Shown here piece after piece: positions 5,175-5,578 of a DNA stretch of 5,578 nucleotides. Origin of the DNA: Candidatus Bathyarchaeota archaeon. Lineage in GTDB: Archaea; Thermoproteota; Bathyarchaeia; TCS64. The notes beneath the pieces were generated by a model. That model searched no databases. It saw nothing but the letters and a program-made list of their open reading frames with translations, and was not told the DNA's origin. Position 1 is the first letter of the stretch; every line of letters starts with the position of its first letter. The stretch is from the NCBI GenBank assembly GCA_013619005.1, contig JABXKY010000227.1:1-5578 (forward strand). Reading direction: 5' to 3'. Made by a program: the position numbers and the translations under genes.

Positions 5175-5578
5175 TTATTGCTCAAGCTCCAAGCGATCTA
5201 GTTCTTCTAGCTCCTTGAGCACATCCTGTTTAAGCTTATCTAACCTATCCTCGACGGTCTCCTTTCCCCTTCTTGGAGCATCCTCTTCGTCATCTCCCTC
5301 CGGCTCCTCTGTGGGTTCCTCATCCTGGGGCTGCGGCCTCGGGCGGGGGCCCCTCGGTTTAGGCTTTGGTTCTTCTTTTACCTCAGGCTCGATGGGCTGG
5401 ATGTTAAGCTCCTTGATGATGAGGTCTATTCTGCTCTGAGTGTCGGTGAGTGTCTCCTGGAACTGCTTGACGATGTCTGATCTTATCTCCTCCAGCTCGT
5501 TGAGGCTCACTATGAGTTCGGCCTTGTTGAGCTCCTCAGTGACTTTCTGTATCTCCACCTTGTAGTTCTTACCGAGGC
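5175..5578 (-). CDS. Charged coiled-coil protein of unknown function, C-terminal part (5' end outside window)
   Basis: The frame stays open to the right edge, so the gene probably starts beyond it. A GTG at 5558-5556 could open a 127-residue product, but six further in-frame codons (L-G-K-N-Y-K) precede it and no ribosome site supports it. I do not recognise the family. Counting from that GTG, residues about 1-50 form a charged amphipathic helix rich in Glu, Lys, Leu and Ile, likely a coiled coil. Residues about 51-97 are a disordered linker of Pro, Lys, Arg and Glu, with PKPKPRGPRPRPQPQ followed by an acidic run of Glu and Asp. Residues about 100-127 form a second Leu/Glu/Lys helix ending LDRLELEQ. 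There is no Cys or Trp, no signal peptide and no membrane helix. The stop codon abuts rpiA, so it heads an operon with it. A role as a scaffold or partner protein is only a guess from composition. Confidence 0.75.
   Translation of the reverse strand, partial: LGKNYKVEIQKVTEELNKAELIVSLNELEEIRSDIVKQFQETLTDTQSRIDLIIKELNIQPIEPEVKEEPKPKPRGPRPRPQPQDEEPTEEPEGDDEEDAPRRGKETVEDRLDKLKQDVLKELEELDRLELEQ

Noticed and set aside
5005..5439. 144-codon plus-strand frame with Ser-rich and Gly-rich runs
   Set aside because: It is the complement of the Glu/Lys/Pro-rich linker and of the start of rpiA; the repetitive look comes from that low-complexity coding sequence.
1..5578. Mobile elements, CRISPR repeats, phage or toxin-antitoxin genes
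   Set aside because: No transposase-like frame, direct-repeat array, integrase motif or att-like repeat at the tRNA 3' end was seen on either strand.

Overview
The window reads as a piece of an archaeal chromosome with roughly balanced base composition. Four signs point to Archaea. RpiA is of the archaeal type, with VPTSYQA following RGEI. None of the genes whose start can be fixed shows a convincing Shine-Dalgarno site, and TATA-like elements lie about 28-31 nt before the start codons, as expected for leaderless or near-leaderless mRNAs. Gene ends carry short oligo-T runs rather than bacterial hairpin-plus-U terminators. The tRNA-Ser has an archaeal-looking D-arm. The lineage cannot be fixed from this sequence; an uncultured archaeal group is a guess.

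Layout from left to right. The 3' end of a PLP-dependent aminotransferase gene (+) runs off the left edge (1-217). A 289-bp gap follows (218-506). It holds a T-rich-loop hairpin, a 63-nt imperfect hairpin of unknown function, and a 20-codon minus-strand fragment that looks like the N-terminus of another aminotransferase. The gap also holds a TATA-like core spaced to serve both that fragment and the next gene. cutC (+, 507-1247) is followed after 4 bp by a convergent tRNA-Ser(GCU) gene (-, 1252-1339) with an encoded CCA. The remaining genes are all on the minus strand. In transcription order they are a charged coiled-coil protein of unknown function (5' end off the right edge), rpiA starting directly after its stop codon, a YtcJ-type amidohydrolase (2839-4434), and a second amidohydrolase of the Amidohydro_2 type (1394-2707).

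The unknown gene and rpiA are clearly one transcription unit. The YtcJ-like gene starts 44 bp after rpiA and may have its own TATA-like element inside an inverted repeat. A T6 run ends that unit, and the second amidohydrolase then has its own upstream elements. Functions are mostly housekeeping or general metabolism: ribose 5-phosphate supply (RpiA), serine decoding (tRNA), and hydrolases of unknown substrate. I see no mobile element, CRISPR array or defence system. The most interesting material is regulatory and in the gap: the decayed divergent aminotransferase, the shared promoter motif upstream of cutC and the amidohydrolase gene, and the unexplained hairpin.
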